From assembly GCF_040047665.1 (NCBI RefSeq), contig NZ_CP157355.1, positions 2,976,001 to 3,040,000 on the forward strand: a DNA stretch of 64,000 bases. Direction: 5' to 3'. The notes below the pieces were generated by a model. It searched no databases. It worked only from the letters and a program-made list of their open reading frames with translations, and was not told the DNA's origin. The stretch is from Chitinibacter sp. FCG-7 (GTDB lineage: Bacteria > Pseudomonadota > Gammaproteobacteria > Burkholderiales > Chitinibacteraceae). This document shows positions 1 to 8,709 of this stretch, in pieces. Numbering within the stretch: the first letter of the stretch is position 1; each line of letters begins with the position of its first letter. The translations under genes were made by a program, and so were the position numbers.

Positions 1-312
1 GCGGCCTGCGGGCAGCTGCAACACCAATAAGCGACCTTCACTATTAGGGGTATTGCCCTCTGCGCGAATAGAATCGCTGGCTAGATGGCTATACCCGGTA
101 TATTTCTTGCCATCGCCTTGAATATGTAGCTGTAGCTGTACCGTATCTCTGATGTGCGGCGCTGCGCTGGCGGTGAGCGCGACAATGGCGATGCCCTGCC
201 CGGCAGGCGGGCTCAGGCGGCCTTCGGCCAGCGGCGGCTTGACGCTGGCGCAAGCGCCAAGCAGCAATAGCGTGAACAGTGGGGCGAGCAAAGTAGCAAG
301 GCGGCGTAGCAT
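1..312 (-). CDS. Lipoprotein, partial (3' end outside window)
   Basis: The minus-strand reading frame opens with ATG at 312 and runs off the left edge, so only the first 104 codons are visible. The N-terminus has a short positive stretch (MLRR), a leucine-rich hydrophobic core and a lipobox (LLGAC) around residue 20, so export and lipidation at that Cys are expected. A GGAG ribosome-binding site lies about 6 bases before the ATG. It begins 3 bases after the deaminase stop, so the two are probably cotranscribed. No domain is recognised in the visible part, and the function is unknown. Confidence 0.7.
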   Translation of the reverse strand, partial: MLRRLATLLAPLFTLLLLGACASVKPPLAEGRLSPPAGQGIAIVALTASAAPHIRDTVQLQLHIQGDGKKYTGYSHLASDSIRAEGNTPNSEGRLLVLQLPAGR

Positions 313-315
313 GAT

Positions 316-1350
<1,035 letters not shown>

Positions 1351-1471
1351 TTAAAAGTTCTCGCAAAAACACGCTGGCCGCGTGCTTTTGCATTCTGTAT
1401 TTAATCGGGATCACCGATATTTAAAACGGCTCGCAAAACCGTCTTAAATATCGGCACCGCATGGCGGAGCC

Positions 1472-1520
1472 GGGGTATATTAATACAAGGCAATACAAAT
1501 CTAACTTGGAGCCATATACC
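1472..1520. repeat. 49-bp palindromic repeat, copy 1
   Basis: This is one of seven 49-bp elements in the window. It has GGGGTATAT at the left end and ATATACC at the right. Its reverse complement aligns best with copy 2 (11528-11576), sharing most positions of the right half. It lies between nrdA and the deaminase gene, next to the longer hairpin repeat at 1578-1750. Confidence 0.75.
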
Positions 1521-1536
1521 TATTCATCTGCAAGAT

Positions 1537-1570
1537 GGCGGGTTACGGCCTTCGGCCTAACCCTCCCTAC
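1537..1570. repeat. GGGTTACGG...CCTAACCC inverted repeat, copy 1
   Basis: This short hairpin-forming intergenic repeat has arms GGGTTAcGGCC and GGCCTAACCC around TTC, followed by CCTACG. A second, closely similar copy lies at 16440-16470. This type of motif is common as an interspersed non-coding repeat in proteobacteria. Confidence 0.6.
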
Positions 1571-1577
1571 GGCAGCA

Positions 1578-1750
1578 CCGCGATGATTGAGCTGGGGCTT
1601 AAATCCCCTGTCGCCCATCGCCGAGGGAGTGGAGCGAGACAAACAGCTTTAACGTTTGGCTCGCGACCGACCGAGGGTAGCCCGGAGGGCCGCAGGCGGG
1701 GGTCGCCTTTCTTTGGGTACTTTCTTTGGTGATGCAAAGAAAGTACCCCC
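1578..1750 (-). repeat. Long hairpin-plus-core interspersed repeat, copy A
   Basis: Read on the minus strand, this starts with a perfect 14-bp hairpin (1715-1728 pairing with 1735-1748). That is followed by a partial third copy of the arm and a roughly 130-bp core ending near 1580. The core is nearly identical to copy B (21214-21403) and partly shared with copy C (11345-11470). Short ORFs across this stretch are not credible genes because the same DNA recurs in unrelated intergenic places. Confidence 0.8.
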
Positions 1751-1802
1751 CGCCGCGGGTAGCGGCACCTAAACGCAGGTGCCGCAGGCACTGCAATCTA
1801 TA

Positions 1803-1826
1803 AAACCGCTTGCAAGCAAGCGGTTT
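1803..1826 (-). terminator. Rho-independent terminator of nrdA
   Basis: There is a perfect 10-bp stem (AAACCGCTTG / CAAGCGGTTT) with a CAAG loop, starting 7 bases past the nrdA stop. On the minus strand it is followed by a short T-rich stretch. Confidence 0.75.
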
Positions 1827-1832
1827 GGCTGA

Positions 1833-4727
1833 TTACTGGCACGCCTCGCAATCCGGATTATCAATCGAGCAGAACTTCGCATCGGTCGCTGGCGTGTTGT
1901 CAGCGGCAGCAGCGGCCACAATTGCGGCTTGTGCCTGCGCTGCGGCGTAGCCACCATCGACCGGTACGGCGTTCAGCTCACCACCACGGCCCGTTGATTT
2001 CTCGGCGGCTGTGGCTGCCAAGGTACGCAGGTAGTAGGTGGTTTTCAGGCCGCGCAACCAGGCGTGCTTGTACAGCTCATCCAGTTTCTTGCCCGATGCT
2101 CCGGCCATATAGATATTCAGCGATTGCGCCTGATCGATCCATTTCTGGCGACGGCTTGCCGCTTCAACCAGCCATTTCGGGTCCATCTCGAAGGCGGTGG
2201 CGTACAGGGCTTTCAGATCGGCCGGAATACGGTCGATGCGCTGTACCGAGCCATCGAAGTATTTCAGATCGGAAATCATCACTTCGTCCCACAGGCCACG
2301 CGCTTTCAGATCGCGCACCAGGTGCTCGTTGATCACGGTAAATTCGCCGGACAGATTCGATTTCACAAACAGATTCTGGTAGGTCGGCTCGATACACGCA
2401 TCCACGCCAATGATGTTGGAGATGGTTGCCGTTGGTGCAATCGCCAGGCAGTTCGAGTTACGCATGCCGTAGGCGGCGATGCGGTCGCGCAACATCGTCC
2501 AATCAAGGCGCGAGCTGCGATCGACATCGAGGTAACCGCCGCGCTCTTCTTCCAAGAGGCGCAATGAGTCTTGCGGCAAAATACCACGATCCCACAAGCT
2601 GCCTTTGTAGCTGGCGTAAATGCCGCGCTCTTGCGCCAATTCGGTTGAAGCCCAGTAGGCGTGGTAGGCCACGGTTTCCATCGACACATCGGCAAATTCA
2701 ACCGCAGCGTCTGAAGCGTACGGAATGCGCAATGCGTGCAAGCAATCCTGGAAGCCCATAATGCCCAAGCCCACCGGACGGTGTTTCAGGTTGGACGTGC
2801 GCGCTTTGCGAACTGGGTAGAAGTTAATGTCGATCACGTTATCGAGCATACGCATCGCCACTTTCACCGTGCGCGACAGTTTCTCGGCGTCCAGCTCGCC
2901 ATTTTTCAAATGGTTGTACAGATTGATCGAGCCCAGATTACATACGGCGATTTCTTCGTCGTTGGTATTGAGCGTGATCTCGGTACATAGATTCGATGAG
3001 TGAACCACGCCAACGTGTTGCTGCGGGCTGCGGATATTGCATGGGTCTTTAAATGTGATCCATGGGTGGCCAGTTTCAAACAGCATCGTCAGCATTTTGC
3101 GCCACAGGCTCAGTGCGGGGATGGTTTTGGCCACGCGCATTTCGCCACGCGCCGCTTTGGCTTCGTAGTTGGTGTAGGCAATTTCAAAGGCTTTGCCCAC
3201 TTTATCGTGCAGATCAGGTACTTCGGATGGGCTGAACAAAGTCCACTCGCCACCTTCCATTACGCGCTTCATAAACAGGTCAGGAATCCAGTTGGCCGAA
3301 TTCATATCGTGCGTGCGGCGACGGTCATCACCGGTGTTTTTACGCAATTCAAGGAATTCTTCGATGTCGGCGTGCCAGGTTTCCAGATACGCGCACACCG
3401 CGCCTTTGCGTTTGCCACCTTGATTCACAGCTACGGCCGTGTCATTGACCACCTTCAGGAAAGGCACGACACCTTGTGATTTCCCATTGGTGCCCTTGAT
3501 ATGGCTGCCCATGGCGCGCACAGGCGTCCAGTCATTGCCCAGACCACCGGCAAATTTGGATAGCAGCGCGTTTTCTTTCAGCGCTTCAAAAATGCCATCC
3601 AGATCATCCGGTACGGTGGTCAGGTAGCAGCTCGACATCTGGCTGTGACGGGTGCCGGAGTTAAATAGCGTGGGTGTTGAGCTCATAAAGTCAAAGCTCG
3701 ACAACACATTGTAAAACTCGATCGCACGCTCTTCGCGATTGGTTTCGTTCAGTGCCAGGCCCATGGCCACGCGCATGAAAAACACCTGCGGCAGCTCGAT
3801 GCGGCGCTCGTTGATATGCAGGAAATAGCGGTCGTACAGCGTTTGCAGACCTAGGTAGCCAAACTGGTAATCACGGTTGTGATCCAGCGCAGCGGCCAGC
3901 TTGGTCAGATCGAACTGACCCAGTTTTTCGTCCAGCAGCTCGGCTTCGATGCCTTTTTTCACATAACGCGGGAAGTAGCTGGCGTAAATATCGGCCATCT
4001 CTTCGTGGCTGGTTTCTTCGCCCAGCACTTCGCGGCGCAGGCTATGCAGCACCAGACGGGCGGTCACCAGACCGTAGGCCGGATCGGTTTCCAGATAGGT
4101 CCGCGCGGCCAGTACAGCCGATTTGCGCAGCTCTTCGGCCGGTACGCCGTCGTAAACGTTTTTCAGCGTTTCGGCCAGAATCAGGTTCTGGTCAGTGTTT
4201 TGCTCCAGACCAGTACACGCCGAGGCAATCAGCGCTTTGAGCTTGGCCAGATCGAGCGGGCGGCTGCTGCCGTCTTCAAACAGCACATTGATCGGGTGTG
4301 GCTCGGCAGGCGCGGCATCATGGCGTGCCGCAGCGCGCTCACGCTGGCGCTCGCTGCGATACAGCACGTAGGCGCGAGCGACATCGTGTTCGCCAGAACG
4401 CATCAGCGCCAGCTCAACCTGATCCTGAATGTCTTCAATGTGAATCGCACCGCCATCGGGCTTGCGGCGCATCAGCGCGTTCACCACCGATTCGGTCAGG
4501 TTGATCACCTGCTCGCGCACCGCAGTGCTGGAAGCCGCATGGCTGCCTTGAACTGCAATAAACGCCTTGGTCACCGCTACCGAAATTTTGGATGGTTCAA
4601 ACGGCACTACCGAGCCATCACGGCGAATTGTTTTGTAATTGGCGTAATGCGCAATATCGTGTGATGGCGTGTGGATTTCAGCGCTATCAGAGCGGCTAGT
4701 CTGGGTACTATCTAGCGTGGCGTACAT
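1833..4727 (-). CDS. nrdA: Class Ia ribonucleoside-diphosphate reductase, alpha subunit
   Basis: This 964-residue catalytic subunit reduces ribonucleoside diphosphates to deoxy forms, with NrdB supplying the radical. The N-terminus carries two ATP-cone-like regulatory regions (about residues 30-130 and 145-240), which explains the greater length than E. coli NrdA. The active-site region shows the paired cysteines near residue 362 (SSCYL) and near 597 (CNLGSINL), with the NLCTEI motif near 582. The extreme C-terminus ends in a redox Cys pair (CEAC), the swinging-tail dithiol. No nrdB is adjacent, so the partner must be encoded elsewhere. A NrdR box upstream suggests repression by NrdR. Confidence 0.96.
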   Translation of the reverse strand: MYATLDSTQTSRSDSAEIHTPSHDIAHYANYKTIRRDGSVVPFEPSKISVAVTKAFIAVQGSHAASSTAVREQVINLTESVVNALMRRKPDGGAIHIEDIQDQVELALMRSGEHDVARAYVLYRSERQRERAAARHDAAPAEPHPINVLFEDGSSRPLDLAKLKALIASACTGLEQNTDQNLILAETLKNVYDGVPAEELRKSAVLAARTYLETDPAYGLVTARLVLHSLRREVLGEETSHEEMADIYASYFPRYVKKGIEAELLDEKLGQFDLTKLAAALDHNRDYQFGYLGLQTLYDRYFLHINERRIELPQVFFMRVAMGLALNETNREERAIEFYNVLSSFDFMSSTPTLFNSGTRHSQMSSCYLTTVPDDLDGIFEALKENALLSKFAGGLGNDWTPVRAMGSHIKGTNGKSQGVVPFLKVVNDTAVAVNQGGKRKGAVCAYLETWHADIEEFLELRKNTGDDRRRTHDMNSANWIPDLFMKRVMEGGEWTLFSPSEVPDLHDKVGKAFEIAYTNYEAKAARGEMRVAKTIPALSLWRKMLTMLFETGHPWITFKDPCNIRSPQQHVGVVHSSNLCTEITLNTNDEEIAVCNLGSINLYNHLKNGELDAEKLSRTVKVAMRMLDNVIDINFYPVRKARTSNLKHRPVGLGIMGFQDCLHALRIPYASDAAVEFADVSMETVAYHAYWASTELAQERGIYASYKGSLWDRGILPQDSLRLLEEERGGYLDVDRSSRLDWTMLRDRIAAYGMRNSNCLAIAPTATISNIIGVDACIEPTYQNLFVKSNLSGEFTVINEHLVRDLKARGLWDEVMISDLKYFDGSVQRIDRIPADLKALYATAFEMDPKWLVEAASRRQKWIDQAQSLNIYMAGASGKKLDELYKHAWLRGLKTTYYLRTLAATAAEKSTGRGGELNAVPVDGGYAAAQAQAAIVAAAAADNTPATDAKFCSIDNPDCEACQ

Positions 4728-4778
4728 GCACGGTCCCTCAAAGCTTTGTGTATAAGTTTGTGAATGGTTTGTGAAGAA

Positions 4779-4794
4779 ACACTATATCTTGTGT
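4779..4794 (-). promoter_or_regulatory. NrdR box upstream of nrdA
   Basis: The 16-base near-palindrome ACACTATATCTTGTGT closely matches the NrdR consensus (ACAC, AT-rich centre, GTGT) and lies 52 bases before the nrdA start. NrdR sites usually come as pairs about three helical turns apart. I could not find a convincing second box, only degenerate sequence. Confidence 0.75.
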
Positions 4795-4807
4795 CTCAAC
4801 GAGTCAG

Positions 4808-5005
4808 TTGGCACAAATACTAGGGGAAAGTGGGGTACTGGTGCAACAGGCATTGCCTGTGCTAGCAGACGGACGGACAGGGCTGATGTCGCGTCCGCAT
4901 GCAGAATTTGTCGGGCTATTGATGAAAATGACAGGATTGGAAGCGGAGGTTGGTCCGGCGCAGTTATCGGGTTTCATGTCGCAAAATGGCAACAACAGAA
5001 AGTGA
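4808..5005 (+). CDS. Doubtful small ORF (65 codons)
   Basis: This is an open frame starting with TTG in the gap between nrdA and the metallopeptidase gene. It has no clear ribosome-binding site, uses codons such as CTA and ACA that are rare in the neighbouring genes, and matches nothing I recognise. It could be chance. The rest of this 310-base gap holds the nrdA control region, and I see nothing else. Confidence 0.2.
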   Translation: MAQILGESGVLVQQALPVLADGRTGLMSRPHAEFVGLLMKMTGLEAEVGPAQLSGFMSQNGNNRK

Positions 5006-5038
5006 ATTAAGATTGTTTGTAAGTTTTGACAAGCCGAC

Positions 5039-5539
5039 TCAAGCACTCAAGCCCAGATCCTGCACCGTCAGGTGCAGGCGCAGATCGAATTCGTATTGCA
5101 GGTAGTTCGGTTCCATATGTTGGCACAATTGATAAAAGGCCTTGTTATGGTCTTTTTCTTTGAGGTGTGCCAGCTCGTGGACGACGATCATTTTCAGAAA
5201 TTCGGGCGGCGTGTTTTTGAATAGTGTGGCGATGCGGATTTCATTTTTGCTTTTTAACTTGCCGCCTTGCACGCGCGAGATTTGCGTGTGCAGCCCCAGC
5301 GCGTGATTGATCACGCTGATTTTGCTGTCAAACCCCACCTTGGCCAGCGCTGGCGCATTGCGGAAAAATTCGGACTTTAATTCGCTGACGTAGTCGTACA
5401 GCGCCTTGTCGGTTTGCACCTGATGGCGGGTCGGGTATTTTTTGGTTAGATGCGGCACGAGCCGGTTGGTAGTGATCAGTGCCTGCACCTGTTCGATCAG
5501 CGGCGCGGGGTAATGCGCGATGTATTTAAGCGAATTCAT
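5039..5539 (-). CDS. YgjP-like zinc metallopeptidase (M48-type, DUF45)
   Basis: This 166-residue protein carries a zinc-binding HELAH motif near residue 121, followed by a conserved HNxxF segment. That pattern is typical of the YgjP/WLM-like minimal gluzincin family. There is no signal peptide, so it should be cytosolic. The substrate is unknown. The start codon overlaps the stop of the upstream uracil-DNA glycosylase gene, making it the last gene of the tsaB-rimI-udg operon. It is slightly shorter than many family members (about 230 residues), lacking much of the N-terminal part. Confidence 0.8.
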   Translation of the reverse strand: MNSLKYIAHYPAPLIEQVQALITTNRLVPHLTKKYPTRHQVQTDKALYDYVSELKSEFFRNAPALAKVGFDSKISVINHALGLHTQISRVQGGKLKSKNEIRIATLFKNTPPEFLKMIVVHELAHLKEKDHNKAFYQLCQHMEPNYLQYEFDLRLHLTVQDLGLSA

Positions 5540-6513
5540 TCTTGATCAAGCTGTGATTTAAGTAGCAGTAAATCCTGCCAGGCTTTGGCCTTGTCGGGCA
5601 TATTGCGCAACAGGTAGGCGGGGTGGTAGCTCACCACCACCGGCAATTTGCGATACTGGTGGATTTTGCCGCGCAGCGCCGAGATGGGCGCGTCGTCGTT
5701 CAGCAGGCTGCTAATGGCAAAGCGTCCGCTGGCAAACAGCACTTTGGGCGCGATCAGCTCGATCTGGCGTTGCAGGAAGGGCGCGCATTGCGCCACTTCA
5801 TCGGGCTGCGGGTTGCGGTTGCCCGGCGGGCGGCATTTGAGCACATTGGCGATAAACACCTGCTCGCCGCGCTTGTGGCCGATGCTGGCGAGCATATTGT
5901 CGAGCAGCTTACCCGCCTTACCGACAAAGGGCTCGCCTTGCGCATCCTCGTCGGCACCCGGCGCTTCGCCGACCACCAGCAATGATGCAGCCGGATTGCC
6001 GACGCCAAATACGGCCTGCTTGCGCGTTTCGCACAGCTTGCACGCGGTGCAGCTGCTGACGGCTTGCTGCAGCTGATCCCAGTCCATTTGCATAATCTGC
6101 TGGCTGCGAGCGTCCTGCTCCGCTGGTGTGGTGCTCAGTGCTGGGGCTGGCTGGGCGGCGTTTTGCCGTGCAGCTGGGCTATTTCGCGCTTTGAGTACCT
6201 GATGAATGGCGGCTGCTTCCTGCGATGGGCCTTTGGCCGCTTTGCCCGCTTCCGGTGTGGCCGAGGCGCTGATGGTGGCTTCCATGCGCTGGTGTGCAGC
6301 TTGCGCGATGGGGCTAAAGTGCGCGTTCGCGTGGGCCACGCTGCCAGATGATGGGATGGCATTGGCGGTTGCGCCGACTGGCGCTGTTGCCTGAACGCTT
6401 GGCTGCGCGGGCAGCGATGGTTCGGCCAGCTGTTCATATTGCGCCAGTACCTCGTGGCGTACCCACACCGGATTGAGCCCCAGCTCGTTCAAGATCAGTG
6501 CCCGGCGGTTCAT
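5536..6513 (-). CDS. Uracil-DNA glycosylase, family 4 (Fe-S type)
   Basis: This base-excision repair enzyme removes uracil from DNA. From ATG 6513 it has about 325 residues: a low-complexity Ala/Gln-rich N-terminal linker of about 140 residues, then the catalytic domain. Visible are the CTACKLC cysteines (about 153-159) that ligate the 4Fe-4S cluster, GEAPGADED near 185, the NVLKCRPPGNRNP cluster/uracil loop near 228 and the SYHPAYLLR motif near the C-terminus. The ATG overlaps the rimI stop (ATGA), favouring this start over a longer upstream frame. The long N-terminal linker is common in betaproteobacterial homologues. Confidence 0.92.
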   Translation of the reverse strand: MNRRALILNELGLNPVWVRHEVLAQYEQLAEPSLPAQPSVQATAPVGATANAIPSSGSVAHANAHFSPIAQAAHQRMEATISASATPEAGKAAKGPSQEAAAIHQVLKARNSPAARQNAAQPAPALSTTPAEQDARSQQIMQMDWDQLQQAVSSCTACKLCETRKQAVFGVGNPAASLLVVGEAPGADEDAQGEPFVGKAGKLLDNMLASIGHKRGEQVFIANVLKCRPPGNRNPQPDEVAQCAPFLQRQIELIAPKVLFASGRFAISSLLNDDAPISALRGKIHQYRKLPVVVSYHPAYLLRNMPDKAKAWQDLLLLKSQLDQE

Positions 6514-7052
6514 GCGCTGGCTCCGTTCAGGGTGGTGGCGCACAGACTTTTGGCGCACAGAATGGCATCTTCGCGGCTGAGCTGCGCGCTGTTCTCCTGC
6601 TTGATGTCACGTGGGGCGCAGGGGTAATAGTTCTTGCGGCGGCCGTTTTCGTGCCAGCCGTGCCGCTGATAAAAAGCGCGTGCGCCTTGATTGCTCTCGC
6701 GCACTTCCAGAAATAGCTGAGCGATGCCTTCGCTGGCTAATGTGGATTCGGTGTAGTGCAGCAATTGCGTACCCCAGCCTTGCCCCTGCCATTGCGGGGC
6801 AATGGCAATCAGCAGCAGCTCGGCTTCGTCCAGCGTGGCCATGCTCACGCTAAAACCGGCGAGCGTGTCGCCCATCCAGAGGCCCAGACAAGTGTGTTGC
6901 TCCAGCGAATCAAGCCATTGCTTGCCATTCCATGGGTGCGGGTTGGTGCTCTCGTCCAGATCGGCCAGCTCGGCCACATGCCGGGTTTCCAGTCGCGCAA
7001 AACGGGGCAGGGTGGCGCTGTGGGGCTGGGTGTCGATCTTGGGCAGGCTCAT
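6510..7052 (-). CDS. rimI: Ribosomal protein S18-alanine N-acetyltransferase
   Basis: This is a GNAT-fold acetyltransferase of 180 residues. The acetyl-CoA-binding region (QWQGQGWGTQLL, about 90-101) and the RimI-type motif EVRESNQGARAFYQRHGW (about 116-133) are clear. RimI acetylates the N-terminal Ala of S18. It lies directly after tsaB with an ATGA overlap, a common arrangement in proteobacteria. A C-terminal tail of about 30 residues extends beyond the usual family length. Confidence 0.9.
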   Translation of the reverse strand: MSLPKIDTQPHSATLPRFARLETRHVAELADLDESTNPHPWNGKQWLDSLEQHTCLGLWMGDTLAGFSVSMATLDEAELLLIAIAPQWQGQGWGTQLLHYTESTLASEGIAQLFLEVRESNQGARAFYQRHGWHENGRRKNYYPCAPRDIKQENSAQLSREDAILCAKSLCATTLNGASA

Positions 7053-7741
7053 TTGGCGGCTCTTTCGTGCGTTTTCAGCGCTACTTTATCGCGCAGATAC
7101 ACCAGATTTGCTTCTTCGGCGGGCAAACCTTGGCCAGCAGCAAATCGCGGCAAGGCCAGCTGCAGCATCTCTCGCGCATGCGGCTGGCGCTCGGCGTCGA
7201 TCTGGCTGAGCTGCGCGCCCAGCCGTGTTTGCAGTGCGTCGGTGTAGGCTTTAAAGCCGGTACCAATACCAAACCAGTCATTGCCTGCGGGCAGCGGCAC
7301 ATCTTCGGGGTTGCACACGCGTGCTTCATGGATGGTTTTCCACGCTGAGCCACTCTCGCGCTCGAACGCGGCGCAATACACCTGATTCATCCGGGCATCG
7401 ATGCATACATAGGCACGTATTGCCCCAGAGGCCTCAGCCAGTGCTTCCAGTGTGGATATACCCACCACGGGGATATTTTGCGCATACGCCAGACCTTGCG
7501 TAATACCGCAGCCAATGCGCAAGCCGGTAAACGAGCCGGGGCCGCTGGGGTAGGCGATGCCGGCAATGTCGCTCATGGTGAGTTGATGCTCGCTCAACAG
7601 CGCGCGCAAATAGGGCAGCGTCAGCTCGGCGTGTTTTTGCCCCACCGGCCATTCGCGTGCCACGATGGAGTCGGCGCTGTGACCCGTGCACAGGGCCAGT
7701 GACAGCTGTTCGCTGGAAGTATCGATGGCTAAATAAGGCAT
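7049..7741 (-). CDS. tsaB: tRNA t6A biosynthesis protein TsaB
   Basis: This 230-residue ASKHA-fold protein opens with MPYLAIDTSS and carries the PSGPGSFTGLRIG signature near residue 65. TsaB is the scaffold partner of TsaD and TsaE in forming N6-threonylcarbamoyladenosine at position 37 of ANN-decoding tRNAs. It heads the four-gene minus-strand operon tsaB-rimI-udg-ygjP-like, each junction overlapping by a few bases. Confidence 0.93.
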   Translation of the reverse strand: MPYLAIDTSSEQLSLALCTGHSADSIVAREWPVGQKHAELTLPYLRALLSEHQLTMSDIAGIAYPSGPGSFTGLRIGCGITQGLAYAQNIPVVGISTLEALAEASGAIRAYVCIDARMNQVYCAAFERESGSAWKTIHEARVCNPEDVPLPAGNDWFGIGTGFKAYTDALQTRLGAQLSQIDAERQPHAREMLQLALPRFAAGQGLPAEEANLVYLRDKVALKTHERAAK

Positions 7742-7795
7742 GTGGACGGCAATCTGTACGCAAAACGCTATTCTAACACGCCCGGCAGGCGTGGC

Positions 7796-8542
7796 TTAGC
7801 GGCTTGCGCTGGCGAGATACTGACTGCGGATTTTCTCCAGCTCGCCGCTGTTTTTCAGCTGCTGGAATGCGTCTTTGAAGCGGTTGAACGTGTCAGGGTT
7901 GACCTTGGGGTTAAAGCCGTAATAGCAGCCGCCACCCTTGGCAATGGTCTGCACCGCGGTGAGCTGGCTAGCGTCCAGTTTAAGTTTGCGCGCGCTGTAG
8001 ATATGCGGCAGCAGCATGCCGGCGGATAAATCAAAGCGCTTGGCGTACAGCATTTTGACCGTACGGATTTCCTCGGGCGAGCTGGTATCAACCCGGCTCA
8101 TATCATAGCCCTGGCCTTGCAAAATTTGCGCCGCCGCAGCGCCGCGTGCAGCGCCGGAATAGTATTTTTCAGCTTCCTTGATGCTGCCAAGCTGAATATC
8201 GCTGCGCGATTTGAGCTTCATAAACACTACATCGCAATCATCGTAGGGGCCCACCCACAGATATTGGCTTTCGCGTTGCGGCGTGCGCACGATGGTGTAA
8301 ATCAGGCTGGCCGGATTATTCTGGTTTTGTTGCACGGCACGCAGCCACGGCACGCTTTCGCGCCGGATGTTCAGCTGGCTCAGCACCATGATCCGATCCA
8401 GAATCTGGTTGGCCATGCCTTTGAATTGGCGATTTTCGGTGTAATTGTACGGCGCAAATTCTTCGGTATAGGCGTCAAGATCGGCGGCCTGCAGCGGCAG
8501 GGCGCACAAACCCAGAACAATCAGTGTGGCAATAGCGCGCAT
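7796..8542 (-). CDS. Periplasmic amino-acid-type solute-binding protein (SBP family 3)
   Basis: ATG 8542 gives about 248 residues with a cleavable signal peptide (hydrophobic core then LPLQAAD). The body resembles the bacterial family-3 extracellular solute-binding fold, with EEFAPYNY at the start of the mature protein and a closing FKDAFQQLKNSGELEKI helix typical of these proteins. A longer frame upstream lacks a signal peptide at its start, so I chose the internal ATG. No permease or ATPase genes are adjacent. Many such stand-alone proteins occur in Chromobacterium relatives. The ligand is unknown. Confidence 0.75.
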   Translation of the reverse strand: MRAIATLIVLGLCALPLQAADLDAYTEEFAPYNYTENRQFKGMANQILDRIMVLSQLNIRRESVPWLRAVQQNQNNPASLIYTIVRTPQRESQYLWVGPYDDCDVVFMKLKSRSDIQLGSIKEAEKYYSGAARGAAAAQILQGQGYDMSRVDTSSPEEIRTVKMLYAKRFDLSAGMLLPHIYSARKLKLDASQLTAVQTIAKGGGCYYGFNPKVNPDTFNRFKDAFQQLKNSGELEKIRSQYLASASR

Positions 8543-8709
8543 GGCTTGACCCCTTGATGAAATGGCCGCCGTGCTGCGGCAGCTGGCGTGCCCTTGCAGT
8601 GTAGTGGTTTTTTCCGGCCTGCTGCGGCCTGGCCGCACACTCTGTTGGCCGGATGGCACGAATGCCGTCTGCGCCATGAGGATTTGTGCGGCTTGATTTA
8701 TGATGGGGC

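Noticed and set aside
1535..1796. Small ORFs (65-74 codons) on both strands in the 1.5-1.8 kb gap
   Set aside because: They lie inside the interspersed repeat that recurs at 21.2 kb and 11.4 kb; the similarity is of DNA structure, not of a conserved protein.
3879..4664. 261-codon open frame opposite nrdA
   Set aside because: Antisense shadow of the well-supported nrdA gene; no motif or ribosome-binding site.
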